A stretch of DNA of 64,000 nt from Pseudobacteriovorax sp. (GCA_013215145.1 JABSRP010000003.1:62001-126000), one strand, 5' to 3'. Shown: positions 16,157 through 26,487, counted from the stretch's first letter. The notes: generated from the sequence alone by a model not told the origin. Numbers and translations: made by a program.

Positions 16157-16864
16157 TTCACGGTCTTGCCTGATCATGTCACGGATGGAACGTTCAATAT
16201 CGCCGCCACAGTACAGATCACCTAAGGCCTGCTTTTGACGGTCCAGGAAAACTCTTATACGGGCTCGGCGTCCCATGCGGTCACAGAGGGCGTCAACTAG
16301 AGGTGCATTTGGCTGCACGAGCTCGGCAAGCTCGGGAAGACACTGCCTCATGGTGGCTAACAAGGCCAACACGGTTGTATCGGCATAAGTGGGCTCTTTC
16401 GTCCCCAGCAAATAGCCTTCCTTCTCGGTGAGGCCAAATTTTTTACCTACGGCCTCAAAGATCTGAAGCCACCTAGGAAATCTTTCCGTTTTAAATTGGA
16501 ACCAATCCTCACGGTTCCACATTTTGATGCCATTGGAGTTGGTAAGGTCGACAATGACATCCATACAATCATGAGCCACCTTTGAGGCTACTAGAGACTT
16601 ATACAAGTCGTCTGTCGCGTAGCCATAGGTTATCGCGAGGTACTCCAGGATTACTGGGGTTTGGTTGAGAAACACATTCCGTTTGTCATCGTAAAGATAC
16701 GGAGGGGCCATACCCGCGAGCTTTTGCTCATCTAAGTCGAGATTCTTGAGGGCTGCCACATCTTCTGGTGGAGCCACTCGGTACGGGACGTTGGCATCCT
16801 CGAGTAGTAGCTTGATAAAGTTGCCGCGAAGGGGAACTGGCCAGTAATAAATCTGCAGTGTCAT
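16136..16864 (-). CDS. glutathione S-transferase family protein
   Basis: 242 aa. The N-terminal thioredoxin-like half begins LQIYYWPVPLRGNFIKLLLED, where the Tyr/Arg region resembles the sigma/alpha GST start YFxxRGRxxxIR, and contains the glutathione-site segment FLNQTPVILEYL with the expected Thr-Pro-Val turn. The helical C-terminal half holds a YADTTVLALLATM segment, like the N-capping box of GSTs. It may conjugate or bind glutathione in the cytoplasm; its substrate is unknown. It is followed by leuS on the same strand but separated by 180 bases. Confidence 0.75.
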   Translation of the reverse strand: MTLQIYYWPVPLRGNFIKLLLEDANVPYRVAPPEDVAALKNLDLDEQKLAGMAPPYLYDDKRNVFLNQTPVILEYLAITYGYATDDLYKSLVASKVAHDCMDVIVDLTNSNGIKMWNREDWFQFKTERFPRWLQIFEAVGKKFGLTEKEGYLLGTKEPTYADTTVLALLATMRQCLPELAELVQPNAPLVDALCDRMGRRARIRVFLDRQKQALGDLYCGGDIERSIRDMIRQDREENKDSA

Positions 16865-17012
16865 GCGTAAATCCGTCCTGAAAGAAGCCTACCTTCTGAG
16901 TTTAAGACAAAAGTAGGACTCTCGCAATGCGCTAACTGAGCAATATTAGCCTTGTATTCTCCAAGCGCGCGGTTGGTTGCTTAGCCCTTGAGTGGGGCTG
17001 ATTAGAACAAAC

Positions 17013-17040
17013 GTCCGCCTTCGGCTGGCGGACTGGATAT
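17013..17040 (-). terminator. rho-independent terminator of leuS
   Basis: GTCCGCC (17013-17019) and GGCGGAC (17027-17033) form a perfect seven-pair stem with a seven-base loop. On the minus strand it follows the leuS stop by about 10 bases and is followed by GTTTGTTCT. Confidence 0.7.
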
Positions 17041-17043
17041 TCC

Positions 17044-19803
17044 TTAAAGGACAAGATTGACGATTTTATTAGGTACGATCACAGCTTTCCTTAAGCTTTT
17101 GTCTCCAATGAGTTTTTTAACTTTTTCGTGGGAAAGTACAAGTGACTCCATATCCTCTTTGGAGAGATTTTTTGGAACCTCGAGAGTAAATTTCATTTTG
17201 CCGTTGACGGAAACCGGACAGGCAAAGGTATTTTCCACCAAGTAGGATTCGTCATAGTCTGGGAATTTAGCATCGAGTACGGAGTCTTTATTGCCTAGTC
17301 TTTGCCAAAGCTCCTCAGCCATATGAGGGGCAAAGGAGGCTAGAGCAGCTGCGTAGGGCGATAGGATTTGAGTTTTATGGCTTTTCAGCTTGATCAACTC
17401 GTTGGTGCATATCATGAAGGCTGCTACCGCGGTATTGAAGGAAAAACCTTCTATGTCCGTCTTCACCTTCTTTAGCATTTTGTGAAGCGACTTAAGCTCT
17501 TCTTGGCTGGGTGTTTCATCGACAGTGATCAGTTGATCCTCATCGTTCACGAATAGAGACCAGGTCCTTTTGATGAATCGATGGACACCCTCAATACCCT
17601 GAGTATCCCAACCTTTAGATTGTTCAACGGGACCTAGAAACATTTCGTAAAGGCGAAAGGTATCAGCTCCATACTCTGCAATCACATCGTCTGGATTTAC
17701 GACGTTATAGTAGGACTTCGACATCTTCTCAGTTGCCTGTCCGCAGATATATTTGCCGTCTTCCAAATCGAAGGTCGCCTCGGCAAATTCAGGTCGCCAA
17801 GATTTAAAGCCTTCAGTATCCAGCTGACGGTTTTTTACTAGCCCAATATTGACGTGCAGAGCTTGGGTATCATGCTGATCTTTTAAGCCATGGGAGACAA
17901 ACTTTTGCGTGCCCTTAACCCGATAGGCAAAGTGAGATTGCCCCTGAATCATACCTTGGTTGATGAGCTTCTTGAACGGCTCCTCTTTCACAGCCACCCC
18001 GATATCATACAGAAACATGTTCCAGAATCGAGAGTAAAGTAAGTGACCAGTGGCGTGCTCTTTGCCACCAACATACAAGTCGACTTGCTGCCAATAGTTG
18101 ATAGCATCCGAGGAGGCAAGTGCTTGATCATTGTGGGGATCCATATATCGCAGAAAATAAGCCGATGAGCCAGCGAAGCCAGGCATGGTGCTTAGCTCAT
18201 AAGGGTGTCCGTCCTTAGTTTGCCAATTGTCTGCCGTGCCTAGTGGAGGGTCTCCATCTTCTGTAGGCAAATAAGCATCGACACTCGGTAGCTTTAATGG
18301 GAGCTCTTCTATATCCAAAGGTTTGGGGATTTGATCTTGGTAATACACGGGAAATGGCTCTCCCCAATACCGCTGTCTACTGAAGCTAGCGTCCCTCAAG
18401 CGAAAGTTGATCTTGGCATTACCTAGATCGCGATCGACTAGATCCTCTACAGATTTTTTTATAGCGTCGGGGACAGACAGCCCGTTAAGGAAATCAGAGT
18501 TTATAACGGTTCCAGTTTTGGTTTCTAGTGCGCCTTCGCTCATATCACCTTCGATGACCTGGATAATAGGTATAGAAAAATGCTTAGCAAATGCGTAATC
18601 CCTTGAGTCGTGGGCAGGAACAGCCATGATAGCTCCCGTGCCATACCCCATAAGAACGTAATCGGCGATCCAAATGGGGGTCTCTTTGTCAGTGTAGGGG
18701 TGCTTGCAGTAGGCGCCGGTGAAAACCCCGCGGATCTCCTTGGTGTTAGCCATGCGATCACGCTCAGAGCGTTTTGCCGTTTCGTCAAGAAATGCCGCGA
18801 CAGATTCTGATTGTTCCTTGGATACTATGGTTTTTACCAGCGGATGTTCGGGAGCCAAAACCATAAATGTCGCGCCGAAAATGGTGTCCGGCCTTGTGGT
18901 GTAGATGTCGATGCTCTCTTGATGATCGATGATCTCCCATTTCATCTGGGTGCCGGTGGATTTACCAATCCAGTTGCGCTGCATCTCCTTCACAGACTCA
19001 GGCCAATCAAGGCTATCTAGGCCAGACAATAGGCGGTCGGCATAGGCCGTGATGCGCAGGGACCATTGCTGCATCTCTCTTTGCTCTACCGGGTGGCCGC
19101 CTCTAACCGAGAGGCCTTCGGATACTTCATCGTTTGCCAAAACAGTTCCTAAGGCAGGACACCAATTCACCATGGTTTCGCCAAGGTAGGCCAGTCGGTA
19201 ATTCTGGAGGATAGACTCTTGTTCAGCTTGGGATGCCTTCTGCCAGTCTGCAGCTGAGATTTCCCTATCTTCGCCAGCCACCGCATCAAGGCCCTGAGTG
19301 CCAGATTCTGCGAGCTTTTGACGGAGCTTAGATATGGGTTTCGCCTTATTTTCCTCAATGTCATACCAGTGCTCAAAGAGCTGGATAAAGGCCCATTGCG
19401 TCCATTTGTAATAGCCTGGGTCACAGGTCCGCACCTCACGTGACCAATCGAAACTGAAGCCGATATTATCGAGTTGTTTCCGGTAAACCGCGGCGTTTTC
19501 TTCCGTGGTTACGGCCGGATGCTGACCAGTTTGAATTGCGTACTGCTCCGCGGGGAGGCCAAAAGCATCGAATCCCATAGGGTGAAGGACATTGAAGCCC
19601 TGCTGCCGCTTAAATCGGGCGTAGATATCCGAGGCAATGTAACCCAGTGGATGTCCTACGTGTAATCCGGCTCCCGAGGGGTAGGGGAACATATCCAGCA
19701 CGTAATATTTGGGCTTAGACCTGTCTTCTTTGACTTGGTATAGCGCATTTTCACGCCAGTATGATTGCCATTTGTCTTCGATGCGTTTCGGTTGATATGA
19801 CAT
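17044..19803 (-). CDS. leuS: leucyl-tRNA synthetase
   Basis: 919 aa, close to the usual size of bacterial LeuRS. Class I signature HIGH appears as [10 protein letters not shown] near residue 50, and KMSKS as [15 protein letters not shown] near residue 700. The CP1 editing domain is present with [20 protein letters not shown] and [17 protein letters not shown], including the Thr-rich and Asp residues that hydrolyse misacylated tRNA. The C-terminal domain ends [10 protein letters not shown]. It charges tRNA-Leu in the cytoplasm and is essential. It is a single-gene unit with its own terminator. Confidence 0.98.
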   Translation of the reverse strand: MSYQPKRIEDKWQSYWRENALYQVKEDRSKPKYYVLDMFPYPSGAGLHVGHPLGYIASDIYARFKRQQGFNVLHPMGFDAFGLPAEQYAIQTGQHPAVTTEENAAVYRKQLDNIGFSFDWSREVRTCDPGYYKWTQWAFIQLFEHWYDIEENKAKPISKLRQKLAESGTQGLDAVAGEDREISAADWQKASQAEQESILQNYRLAYLGETMVNWCPALGTVLANDEVSEGLSVRGGHPVEQREMQQWSLRITAYADRLLSGLDSLDWPESVKEMQRNWIGKSTGTQMKWEIIDHQESIDIYTTRPDTIFGATFMVLAPEHPLVKTIVSKEQSESVAAFLDETAKRSERDRMANTKEIRGVFTGAYCKHPYTDKETPIWIADYVLMGYGTGAIMAVPAHDSRDYAFAKHFSIPIIQVIEGDMSEGALETKTGTVINSDFLNGLSVPDAIKKSVEDLVDRDLGNAKINFRLRDASFSRQRYWGEPFPVYYQDQIPKPLDIEELPLKLPSVDAYLPTEDGDPPLGTADNWQTKDGHPYELSTMPGFAGSSAYFLRYMDPHNDQALASSDAINYWQQVDLYVGGKEHATGHLLYSRFWNMFLYDIGVAVKEEPFKKLINQGMIQGQSHFAYRVKGTQKFVSHGLKDQHDTQALHVNIGLVKNRQLDTEGFKSWRPEFAEATFDLEDGKYICGQATEKMSKSYYNVVNPDDVIAEYGADTFRLYEMFLGPVEQSKGWDTQGIEGVHRFIKRTWSLFVNDEDQLITVDETPSQEELKSLHKMLKKVKTDIEGFSFNTAVAAFMICTNELIKLKSHKTQILSPYAAALASFAPHMAEELWQRLGNKDSVLDAKFPDYDESYLVENTFACPVSVNGKMKFTLEVPKNLSKEDMESLVLSHEKVKKLIGDKSLRKAVIVPNKIVNLVL

Positions 19804-20234
19804 ATTTTGCTTAGCCTATGGTGTTTCTTAATCGTTCTAGGAAGCTAGGAATATATATGAGTTGCAGGATTTTTTCAAAGGAATGCTAGGAGAGTTTGAC
19901 TGCTGGACTTCCCTCTAATAGGTATCCGATAAGCACGTCGCTTTGTGTTCACATAACAATCGTAAAACCAATTCATGCCATTTGAGACGTTTAACTGGGA
20001 GGGCGAGAACTCGATCTATCAATCGGTGATGGCAGACTTCGTCTACATCTAAATCTTGGTTCTAGATGCTCGAGCTGTTGACCAATAAGTAAGCGCAACG
20101 TCAGCATGCCTTCTCTACGAAAGACTAAAAAGGGTTTATTAAGAGTTCAATAGATAAAGCGCCTATTAGGAAAAAGTCTTTATTGAAATCCTGTTTAAAG
20201 TGACACCATTTAAGGCATATTTTATAACCGCCTT
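19804..20234. other. intergenic spacer between leuS and cytochrome c gene
   Basis: About 430 bases with no open frame that I can support on either strand. It should hold the leuS promoter on the minus strand near 19810-19870, but I could not pick out a convincing -10/-35 pair. Confidence 0.5.
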
Positions 20235-20270
20235 TGTTACGATGTTATGTTATAACGTGTAAGCGTAACA
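20235..20270. promoter_or_regulatory. nested dyad upstream of cytochrome c gene
   Basis: TGTTACG (20235-20241) and CGTAACA (20264-20270) form a perfect inverted repeat; at its centre lies the palindrome GTTATAAC (20249-20256). The dyad ends 25 bases before the cytochrome start and resembles an operator. The regulator is unknown. Confidence 0.45.
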
Positions 20271-20295
20271 TTCATTCTCTGGAGTATTAATTCAT

Positions 20296-20796
20296 ATGCA
20301 AAGCTTTTTCACGTTACTGATGACTTGTCTGGTGTTTTCTGTGCTAACGGGATGTAGCGCGTGCACCGAGCAGCATGATCCTCGCAGCGATCGGGCCTTG
20401 TTTAAGCAGGAAGAAAACGTTGGTAACAAAAAGATCGCTCGCCTCAATGAGGATGGCAGCCTCCCCGCTCCCGTTGAAGAATCTACCGACGATGCCGCTG
20501 CTGTTGCCGTAGCTGCAAATCCCGTGATGGAGAAATACCAAACCTTCTGTTCGGCCTGCCACGGAGCCAATGGCGCCTCTGATGGTCCTGCTGCTATGGC
20601 AATGAATCCCAAGCCACGTAATTTAACAGATCCAGCCTGGCAAGATTCCGTAGATGACGCGCGGATTTACAAGGTTCTCAAAGAAGGAGGCACCGCCATT
20701 GGAATTAGTGCGACGATGGCAGCTTGGGGTGGCGTTTTAAGTGATGATGAGATCAATGAGATGGTGAAAATTGTCCGAAGCTTCCGAAAAGAGTGA
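20296..20796 (+). CDS. class I c-type cytochrome lipoprotein
   Basis: 166 aa. The signal peptide ends in lipobox VLTGC (Cys20), so the protein is membrane-anchored on the periplasmic side. After an acidic, Ala/Pro-rich linker (residues 40-75) comes a mono-haem domain: CSACH at 85-89 binds haem c, MNPKPRNL is typical of the small cytochrome c_x family, and Met141 in ISATMAAWGG is the probable sixth ligand. It likely carries electrons to a terminal oxidase. GGAG lies 11 bases upstream of the ATG. The nested dyad before it suggests control by a repressor or activator. Confidence 0.85.
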   Translation: MQSFFTLLMTCLVFSVLTGCSACTEQHDPRSDRALFKQEENVGNKKIARLNEDGSLPAPVEESTDDAAAVAVAANPVMEKYQTFCSACHGANGASDGPAAMAMNPKPRNLTDPAWQDSVDDARIYKVLKEGGTAIGISATMAAWGGVLSDDEINEMVKIVRSFRKE

Positions 20797-20927
20797 CCTT
20801 CAAAGCGAGCCGGTGTTAAGCGCTGCGAAGCCGGCAAAAGTACAGTTTTTTAAGCGGATCGGCCTCACAACGTTTTATGATAGGGCGTTTTGCGAGGATT
20901 CAAGGGAGCCATCAACATCTCATCTGG

Positions 20928-21815
20928 TCATGAAAACAAGATAGCTAGTCCTGATCCAAATGCCATAATCGCCAGCCCCAGGATTTGGAGTTTTTTCATG
21001 TCTTCTCCGAATAGAAAATACCCTAAGACCGCAGCTAAGACGATCCCTGTGGCGCGCTTAAAGGCTTCGAATACCCCCACCTGCATGAGCTGAATGGCTT
21101 CTAGCTGAAATGTTAGTGCTGCTGCCGCAAATATCATCGACAGCCAGTAGGCCTGGCGCCCTGCTACCCCAGGGAAGTCGCGAAACAGCTGTAAGCCATT
21201 TTTTTTATAGGCGATCAATCCGAGCAAGACGAAAACACCTATGATTTGAATGAAGGCATGTTTTGGTACGCTGGTGTAGGCCAATGAGATTTTATCGATA
21301 AGGGATGTAGAGCCCCATAGACCTGCAACAAGGAGCATAAGAAGGCAGCCTGGCTCTCGCATTAAAGATCTCCATAAAGCCCATGGCTTCCTTAATTCGG
21401 CAAGGTTAGCGTTAAGGAAAAATGATCCTAAGATAATACAAAACATTCCAGTTATGGCTGTTACGCTTGGCACTTCTCCGATGGTCAAAAAGGAAAACAC
21501 TGAGGCAAATAAAGGAGCAAAAGAAAGCATCGGAATACTCTTGGATAAGGGTGAAAGCGCCAGCGCCCTTAGGAATAGTAGCGATGCCCCAGCGTTGAAT
21601 AATATACCGAGAGTTCCACTCGTCAGGTAGGAAATGCCTGGCCACATTCCATCATCAAGAAAGGCCCAGATGGCAAACAAGGGCGCTTGGGATAGCGTCA
21701 GGGCAATAGACAAAAAAAGAGCGCCATGATCTTTGGTCAGGAATTTTCTTGAGGCATCGAAGCTTGACCACATGAGCAAAGAAATAATCATGTAAAAAAC
21801 GGCAGTAGGATCCAA
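20928..21815 (-). CDS. EamA/DMT-family permease
   Basis: About 295 aa with ten hydrophobic helices in two EamA repeats; repeat one contains FLRALALSPLSKSIPMLSFAPLFASVFS, repeat two EAIQLMQVGVFEAFKRATG, the conserved end-of-helix positions of this family. I choose the TTG at 21813-21815 because AGGGA lies eight bases upstream and the helices start directly after it; the frame stays open further upstream, into the start of the divergent nuclease gene. Substrate unknown. It is divergent from the nuclease gene with a common promoter region of about 140 bases. Confidence 0.75.
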   Translation of the reverse strand: MDPTAVFYMIISLLMWSSFDASRKFLTKDHGALFLSIALTLSQAPLFAIWAFLDDGMWPGISYLTSGTLGILFNAGASLLFLRALALSPLSKSIPMLSFAPLFASVFSFLTIGEVPSVTAITGMFCIILGSFFLNANLAELRKPWALWRSLMREPGCLLMLLVAGLWGSTSLIDKISLAYTSVPKHAFIQIIGVFVLLGLIAYKKNGLQLFRDFPGVAGRQAYWLSMIFAAAALTFQLEAIQLMQVGVFEAFKRATGIVLAAVLGYFLFGEDMKKLQILGLAIMAFGSGLAILFS

Positions 21816-21956
21816 AAAAGCTTTCCCTACGATCAAATAAAACCCCAGTCTAACGGAAGGCCGATTAAAAAGCCTTGCATAAACCGTTGCAGGAAGTAGA
21901 TGATATCTATTACAGACTGGTATGGCACGAATCCACTCTTTTGTTCCGGTGGACCT

Positions 21957-22736
21957 ATGAAACAAAACTTAAAACATCTTAAGAAACCTGTGCGAATGGC
22001 AACTTGCAACATCCTTTTTGACGGAGAGAAACCCTCGCGAGCTGGCTCGTGGAAGGAAAGGCGGCCGCGCCTTACAGAGCTGATTGGAGGGATAAAGCCT
22101 GACATTCTAGCCACGCAGGAAGGCTGGCAGGATCAATTGCAAGACCTCGATCATCATCTCAAGCAGCTGGACTTAGTGGGGGAGCATAGAGTTTGGACGC
22201 AAAAGATGTTCCCATGCCTCTACATCAATCGCGATAGATTTGAAGTCGTCGATAGCCGAGACCGCTGGCTCTCTGAAACTCCCGAAACCCCTGACAGCCT
22301 AAGTTTTGGCAGTAAATGGCCCAAGCTCTGTACTTTAGCCTTGGTAAGAGATCGGCAACATGACGAAAATGAATTTGTGGTTGGGTCGTTTCACTTGGAT
22401 AATGTTTCTGAAAAGGCGCGGCCAGAGCAGGCTCGTGTTTTGCTGGAGCAGACGAAAGCCTTTGCTCAGGGCAAACCTCACGTCCTTATGGGTGATGCCA
22501 ACGAACCTCCAGATCAAAAATCACTTCAGCTTTTGACATCAACCATGCTCGATGTTTACGGAAACACTGACGCGCCGCCATCATTTCATGGCTTTGGTGC
22601 AATAAAATGTCGGATTGACTATGTTTTGAATTGTCCTGCATGGGAGGTCGGTCACCGATGGACAGATCAAAGAGAGGATGATTGGTATTCTGACCATCAT
22701 CTCGTTTTCGCTGACCTAATGTTGCGACATTTGTAG
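21957..22736 (+). CDS. endonuclease/exonuclease/phosphatase family protein
   Basis: 259 aa from the ATG at 21957 (GGTGG six bases upstream). EEP-fold motifs are in order: RMATCNILFDG with the metal-binding Asn, LATQEGW with the catalytic Glu, FHLDNVS, LMGDANEPPD with Asp and Asn, RIDYVL and YSDHHLVFADL with the Asp-His pair. These residues bind Mg2+ and activate water in DNase I-like nucleases, phosphatases and sphingomyelinases. There is no signal peptide, so it acts in the cytoplasm. The true substrate cannot be told. Confidence 0.85.
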   Translation: MKQNLKHLKKPVRMATCNILFDGEKPSRAGSWKERRPRLTELIGGIKPDILATQEGWQDQLQDLDHHLKQLDLVGEHRVWTQKMFPCLYINRDRFEVVDSRDRWLSETPETPDSLSFGSKWPKLCTLALVRDRQHDENEFVVGSFHLDNVSEKARPEQARVLLEQTKAFAQGKPHVLMGDANEPPDQKSLQLLTSTMLDVYGNTDAPPSFHGFGAIKCRIDYVLNCPAWEVGHRWTDQREDDWYSDHHLVFADLMLRHL

Positions 22737-22774
22737 CATGGATGCACGACGAGTGTCTTAGTGCTAACGGACGC

Positions 22775-23335
22775 CTACGGTGCGAAGGCAATGCTTTCTA
22801 TTTTGAGAGAAAACCTGCCTTCGGTTTTATCTGCGATCATAAAGCCGAGCTGCTTTACCTGATCAAAGCTAAGTCTTGGGGCATCTAGTACTGCCCGTCC
22901 TCTGAATGTGGCTCTAAAGTCGTCGATGGAAAAGCTTTTCTCGAGCCATTGCCCTTCCTGCGTGACGAAAGTAGTCATGTAGGCTATCCCACCCCAGCGC
23001 CCTGTTTGACGAAGGCGCAACTGGTAGGTACGACCGTCACCGTTCACGCGGATCTTGACTCTATTGCTAGACCGACTAGGATACGTTTCAAGGCGCCGAA
23101 TCGAAGCAAATCCTCCGTTGTTACGTAAGGATAGGTTGCCGGTAAAGAGGAGTTCACCACTGTCGATGCTCGCTCTGCTTTCTGATAATCCTCCCATCAC
23201 TCCGTCATTCACGATGATCCAGGAGGAGATTTCGGACTTGTCTTTGAATGTTATAGTCATCGCCTGAGTCTTATAATTAAGCAATAATAAAGATAAGCCC
23301 GTTAATGTATAATAATACGTCCCCACCTTATTCAT
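22775..23335 (-). CDS. CIA30 (NDUFAF1-like) family protein
   Basis: 186 aa. The N-terminal WIIVNDGVMGGLSESRA segment followed by FTGNLSLRNNGGFASIR is the hallmark of the CIA30 family, a galactose-binding-like beta sandwich; GWxxxxDxVMGGxS is its best conserved part. In mitochondria the relative NDUFAF1 helps assemble complex I; bacterial members are mostly uncharacterised. The residues before the domain form a weak signal-like segment. A GTG at 23324-23326 has GAGG nine bases upstream and may be the true start instead of the ATG. It is convergent with the nuclease gene. Confidence 0.85.
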   Translation of the reverse strand: MNKVGTYYYTLTGLSLLLLNYKTQAMTITFKDKSEISSWIIVNDGVMGGLSESRASIDSGELLFTGNLSLRNNGGFASIRRLETYPSRSSNRVKIRVNGDGRTYQLRLRQTGRWGGIAYMTTFVTQEGQWLEKSFSIDDFRATFRGRAVLDAPRLSFDQVKQLGFMIADKTEGRFSLKIESIAFAP

Positions 23336-23450
23336 CCTCTTCGACGTTCGCCTTGAAATAAAATTAGCAGAAAATAGTGCTTACCATAAACCAGGTTTTA
23401 CCAGGAGCAACAAAAAGCGACTGCAGACGACTTTTGATGGACTTTGGAAC

Positions 23451-24470
23451 CTATTTCCATGTGTCGCAGCATTTAAGAAGTATCTTGCCCTTATTGCAAC
23501 GTGTTTCTAGGCGCTTATGAGCGATATTTGCCTGTTCTAGATCGACGATATTATCAATACGTGGCTGGATTTCGTTGGCTTCAAAAAGTTTAAATAGGCC
23601 ACCCATCTTGATCTGGAAATCTATGGGGTCAGCATTCATCAAGGTATAAATATCAGAAAATTGGAGAGATATGCTGTTCGAGAACTTTTGAAACATAAGA
23701 GATAAAACATCGGAACTTGGCATTCCCTGTAAGAATCCATAAGATACAAGGCGGCCAAATGGTGCCAGAAGGCTAATATCGTTTAGCCAGGTGTCGCCTC
23801 CTATCGAGTTCAAAGAGAGCTTGAGGCCACCTCTATCTCGTGTCAAGTCCTGAATCTTAGTTATTATATTAGGGTCTGCGTAATCGAAAACAATCTCAGC
23901 CCGCTGCTCCAAAACATAAGAATGCTTGTTTGCCGAGGCTGTGGCAATCACTCTTAGGCCCTTGTTTTTTGCTAATTGGGTGATGGCTGTGCCTACTCCT
24001 CCGGCCGCTGCATGCACCAAAATCCAGTCAAAAGGGGCCAAAAGATCATCTTGGGATAAGACATTGAGTGCCGTCATATAATTAACAGGAATCGCTGCCG
24101 CTTGTTCGAGTCTTAGTTCGCGACTCAGTTTTACCACCGAAGACCAAGGCAAAACTGTATAATCTGAATAACCTCCTACCCCTAACTGCCCAAACCATGC
24201 CACTGGATCCCCGATTTCGAGGCCCTTTACTTGGGAACCGACGGCAGCAACGGTACCGGAACCCTCAACTCCAGGTATAGTCGCTCCATCTTGCGACAGG
24301 TCAATGGGGATAGCGCCCTGACGTAAAAGTACGTCCACAAAGTTAACTGAAGCAAAATGATTTTGGATCAAAACCTCAGATTCTCCAACTGCAGGTAGCC
24401 TTTCCTCTTTCGCCTTTAAAACGTCCACAGAACCGAATTGCGAGAACTGTATGGTTTTCATTTTTTTCAT
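23451..24470 (-). CDS. zinc-independent quinone oxidoreductase / MDR-family NADP-dependent reductase
   Basis: 339 aa, standard for medium-chain reductases. N-terminal GroES-like part (residues 1-130) with PGVEGSGTVAAVG and GDPVAWFG; nucleotide-binding Rossmann part with VHAAAGGVGTAITQLAK, then LRVIATAS. The zinc-ligand cysteines of alcohol dehydrogenases are absent, placing it with quinone oxidoreductases and enone reductases, which take hydride from NADPH. AGGA lies eight bases upstream. With the following gene it forms a minus-strand unit divergent from a LysR regulator, the usual arrangement for an inducible detoxification enzyme. Confidence 0.85.
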   Translation of the reverse strand: MKKMKTIQFSQFGSVDVLKAKEERLPAVGESEVLIQNHFASVNFVDVLLRQGAIPIDLSQDGATIPGVEGSGTVAAVGSQVKGLEIGDPVAWFGQLGVGGYSDYTVLPWSSVVKLSRELRLEQAAAIPVNYMTALNVLSQDDLLAPFDWILVHAAAGGVGTAITQLAKNKGLRVIATASANKHSYVLEQRAEIVFDYADPNIITKIQDLTRDRGGLKLSLNSIGGDTWLNDISLLAPFGRLVSYGFLQGMPSSDVLSLMFQKFSNSISLQFSDIYTLMNADPIDFQIKMGGLFKLFEANEIQPRIDNIVDLEQANIAHKRLETRCNKGKILLKCCDTWK

Positions 24471-24554
24471 CTTTGAGATCCTTTTTTGATCATCGGTTAC
24501 TTATGCGGTTCCAAAATTTCAACCACCTAATCCTAAGTGATGCCATATTATTTA

Positions 24555-25229
24555 TTATGGGTTTGGCCTCAACTCCATGCGAAGTCTCACCGAATTGCTC
24601 CATTTGGACGTTTCGATAGCTTTTTCAAATTCTGCGATTTTTTTGGTATCAGGCCATTCGATTAAATATAGACTCTTCTCTTTGAACCGACCAATCGAAT
24701 TCTTATCGTGAAGGAAGTTTGCTACTACGACACCACCCAAACTATTCACAATCCCTTGCAAATTCTTGATCTCCGAAAGTGCAATAAGCTCGTAGGTTCT
24801 GTCGACTCTGATCATTTGATTAACATCGTTGGCGTTCTTATAGAAGTTCGCTTCATTGATATTTGCAATAGAATTATTACGCAGTTTGATTAGGTTTTTT
24901 ACGCGTGGATCCTGACCGATTTTGATGAAAGATTGGATAGAGGGCCACTGGAGAATCGAGAATGTTGCCTCTTTCACATCCCCTTTCTTCACCTTCGTTA
25001 CGGAAAAGGAAGCGCGAAATTGTCCCTTGTACTCTGACATAATGGGTAAAATTTGAGGAAGGTACTCATCGACAAAGACCTTGATTTTATCAGGCTTGAG
25101 ACTAACAAAAACAATCTCTGTCGCTTGGTCCTTCTTTAATAGGAGTGGCGTGGCCTTTTGCTTGGCAAATATTGAGTTAGAAAAGAGAATAGCCAAAAGG
25201 CCCAAACTAAGTGTGTAAATAGACTTCAT
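24555..25229 (-). CDS. exported tandem dimeric alpha/beta-barrel (DUF1330-like) protein
   Basis: 224 aa with a signal peptide ending FAKQ. The mature protein contains two copies of a short alpha/beta-barrel-like unit: the first around KIKVFVDEYLPQILPIMSEY, then FSILQWPSIQSF and DPRVKNLIKLR; the second around ANFLHDKN, YLIEWPDTKKIAEFEKAIE and WSNSVRLR. That order (long helix, central strand ending in QWPS or EWPD, a helix with spaced aromatic residues) is DUF1330-like. It would be periplasmic, function unknown. It precedes the reductase gene and is divergent from LysR, so the three probably form one regulatory unit. Confidence 0.65.
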   Translation of the reverse strand: MKSIYTLSLGLLAILFSNSIFAKQKATPLLLKKDQATEIVFVSLKPDKIKVFVDEYLPQILPIMSEYKGQFRASFSVTKVKKGDVKEATFSILQWPSIQSFIKIGQDPRVKNLIKLRNNSIANINEANFYKNANDVNQMIRVDRTYELIALSEIKNLQGIVNSLGGVVVANFLHDKNSIGRFKEKSLYLIEWPDTKKIAEFEKAIETSKWSNSVRLRMELRPNP

Positions 25230-25317
25230 AGTGATCTCCTCTGTCGCTTTAGGCTTGATAGAAACATGGATTGAATAGGGCGCGATTTTTGTCTAGTAGC
25301 GCACCCAACTTTTTAAT

Positions 25318-25336
25318 ATTCGTCCAAAATATGAAT
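25318..25336. promoter_or_regulatory. candidate LysR-type operator
   Basis: ATTC (25318-25321), 11 bases, GAAT (25333-25336) in the spacer between the divergent LysR gene and the DUF1330-like gene. LysR boxes are short dyads with a T-N11-A core; this one fits the style but not the exact register. Confidence 0.35.
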
Positions 25337-25479
25337 CCTATAAATGATTTTAACTAGACATGACAATTCCACTTATGGGATTATGGTCGTAACTCTCTAA
25401 GATAATGCGAGATATCCAAATGCCAGCCCCCCCATCAACTAAACACATAGGGGCTTGAATCAATTACGTTAGGCCTAAA

Positions 25480-26391
25480 ATGAACCTGAATGACCTTGAA
25501 ATGTTTTTTGCTATCGTGAGGCACAAGAGTTACCTCGAAGCATCCAGACAACTAAACATTCCCCGCAGCACACTAAGCCGCCGTATCCAAAATCTAGAAC
25601 GAGACCTCAACGTTCAACTATTACGCCGTTCAACTCGTCAGGTGACTCCAACAAAAATCGGTATGGAGCTTTATCTGAAATGCTCAAGCCCTCTGTATGA
25701 ATTAACTAAAAGACTAAGCTCGGTTATGGACAGCAGTGATGGTTTCCATTGGAAGTACAAGATTTCAATGCCATACAGGGCTGGGCTCGATTTCCTAGCC
25801 GAGTGGGTCATAGAATTTGCCTCGGCTCAGCCAGGTATTCAGTTTGAAATCGAATTTAGTAATAAGAATCAGAGCCTCATTGAAGAAAAGGTGGATTTGG
25901 CTTTTAGGGTTGGACCATTGGAGGATTCTAATGACGTTGCAAAATTCCTCTGGAATATACCGTATGGACTTTTTGCAAGCAAAGAATTCGTTGCTAGATA
26001 TGGACTTGATACTGATGCTTTTCCAGCAAACGATTTAGAATCGCTTCCATGCCTCGTTGCCCGTCCTATGCTTACTTGGAAGTTCATTGGTTCAGCCTAC
26101 AACCGAATCATTCGACCTAATAATATTTTTACATTTGACGACATGATGCCAGCGAAAATCGCTTGTGAGAGGGGCTTAGGCATTGCTTACCTACCTGGCG
26201 ATATGATTGATAAGAATAGTCTTAGGCTCGTACAGCTAAGACTCGCTGAAGATTTACAGCCAATCATTCGTAAGATGTACGCTTATTATACAAAGCAAGA
26301 GTTTCAGTCTTCTGTCATACAGTTGCTAATAGAGTTTATTGCCAGAAAAAGATTGGAAGTTTATGATTCTGCTGATAAATTTAGGCACTAA
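25480..26391 (+). CDS. LysR-family transcriptional regulator
   Basis: 303 aa. The winged helix-turn-helix is at residues 1-60: LEMFFAIVRHKSYLEASRQL, then RSTLSRRIQNLERDL and LLRRSTRQVTPT. The latter pattern (two Arg, Ser-Thr-Arg, T.G) belongs to the group of LysR regulators that control oxidoreductases. The effector domain follows to residue 290. It is divergent from the exported DUF1330-like gene and the quinone oxidoreductase, which are its likely targets. AGG lies seven bases before the ATG. Confidence 0.9.
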   Translation: MNLNDLEMFFAIVRHKSYLEASRQLNIPRSTLSRRIQNLERDLNVQLLRRSTRQVTPTKIGMELYLKCSSPLYELTKRLSSVMDSSDGFHWKYKISMPYRAGLDFLAEWVIEFASAQPGIQFEIEFSNKNQSLIEEKVDLAFRVGPLEDSNDVAKFLWNIPYGLFASKEFVARYGLDTDAFPANDLESLPCLVARPMLTWKFIGSAYNRIIRPNNIFTFDDMMPAKIACERGLGIAYLPGDMIDKNSLRLVQLRLAEDLQPIIRKMYAYYTKQEFQSSVIQLLIEFIARKRLEVYDSADKFRH

Positions 26392-26487
26392 CTGAGGTTG
26401 AGAAGCAGCAACCAGAGACTCGACACAAGCGGTCGGGCCTCTGTTGAATTTCGTAATTACAGGCATCTACTTATAATTAGAGCTTTT

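Noticed and set aside
20292-20612. Minus-strand frames opposite the cytochrome c gene
   Set aside because: The plus-strand frame carries lipobox, CxxCH and Met ligand; the antisense frames have no motif.
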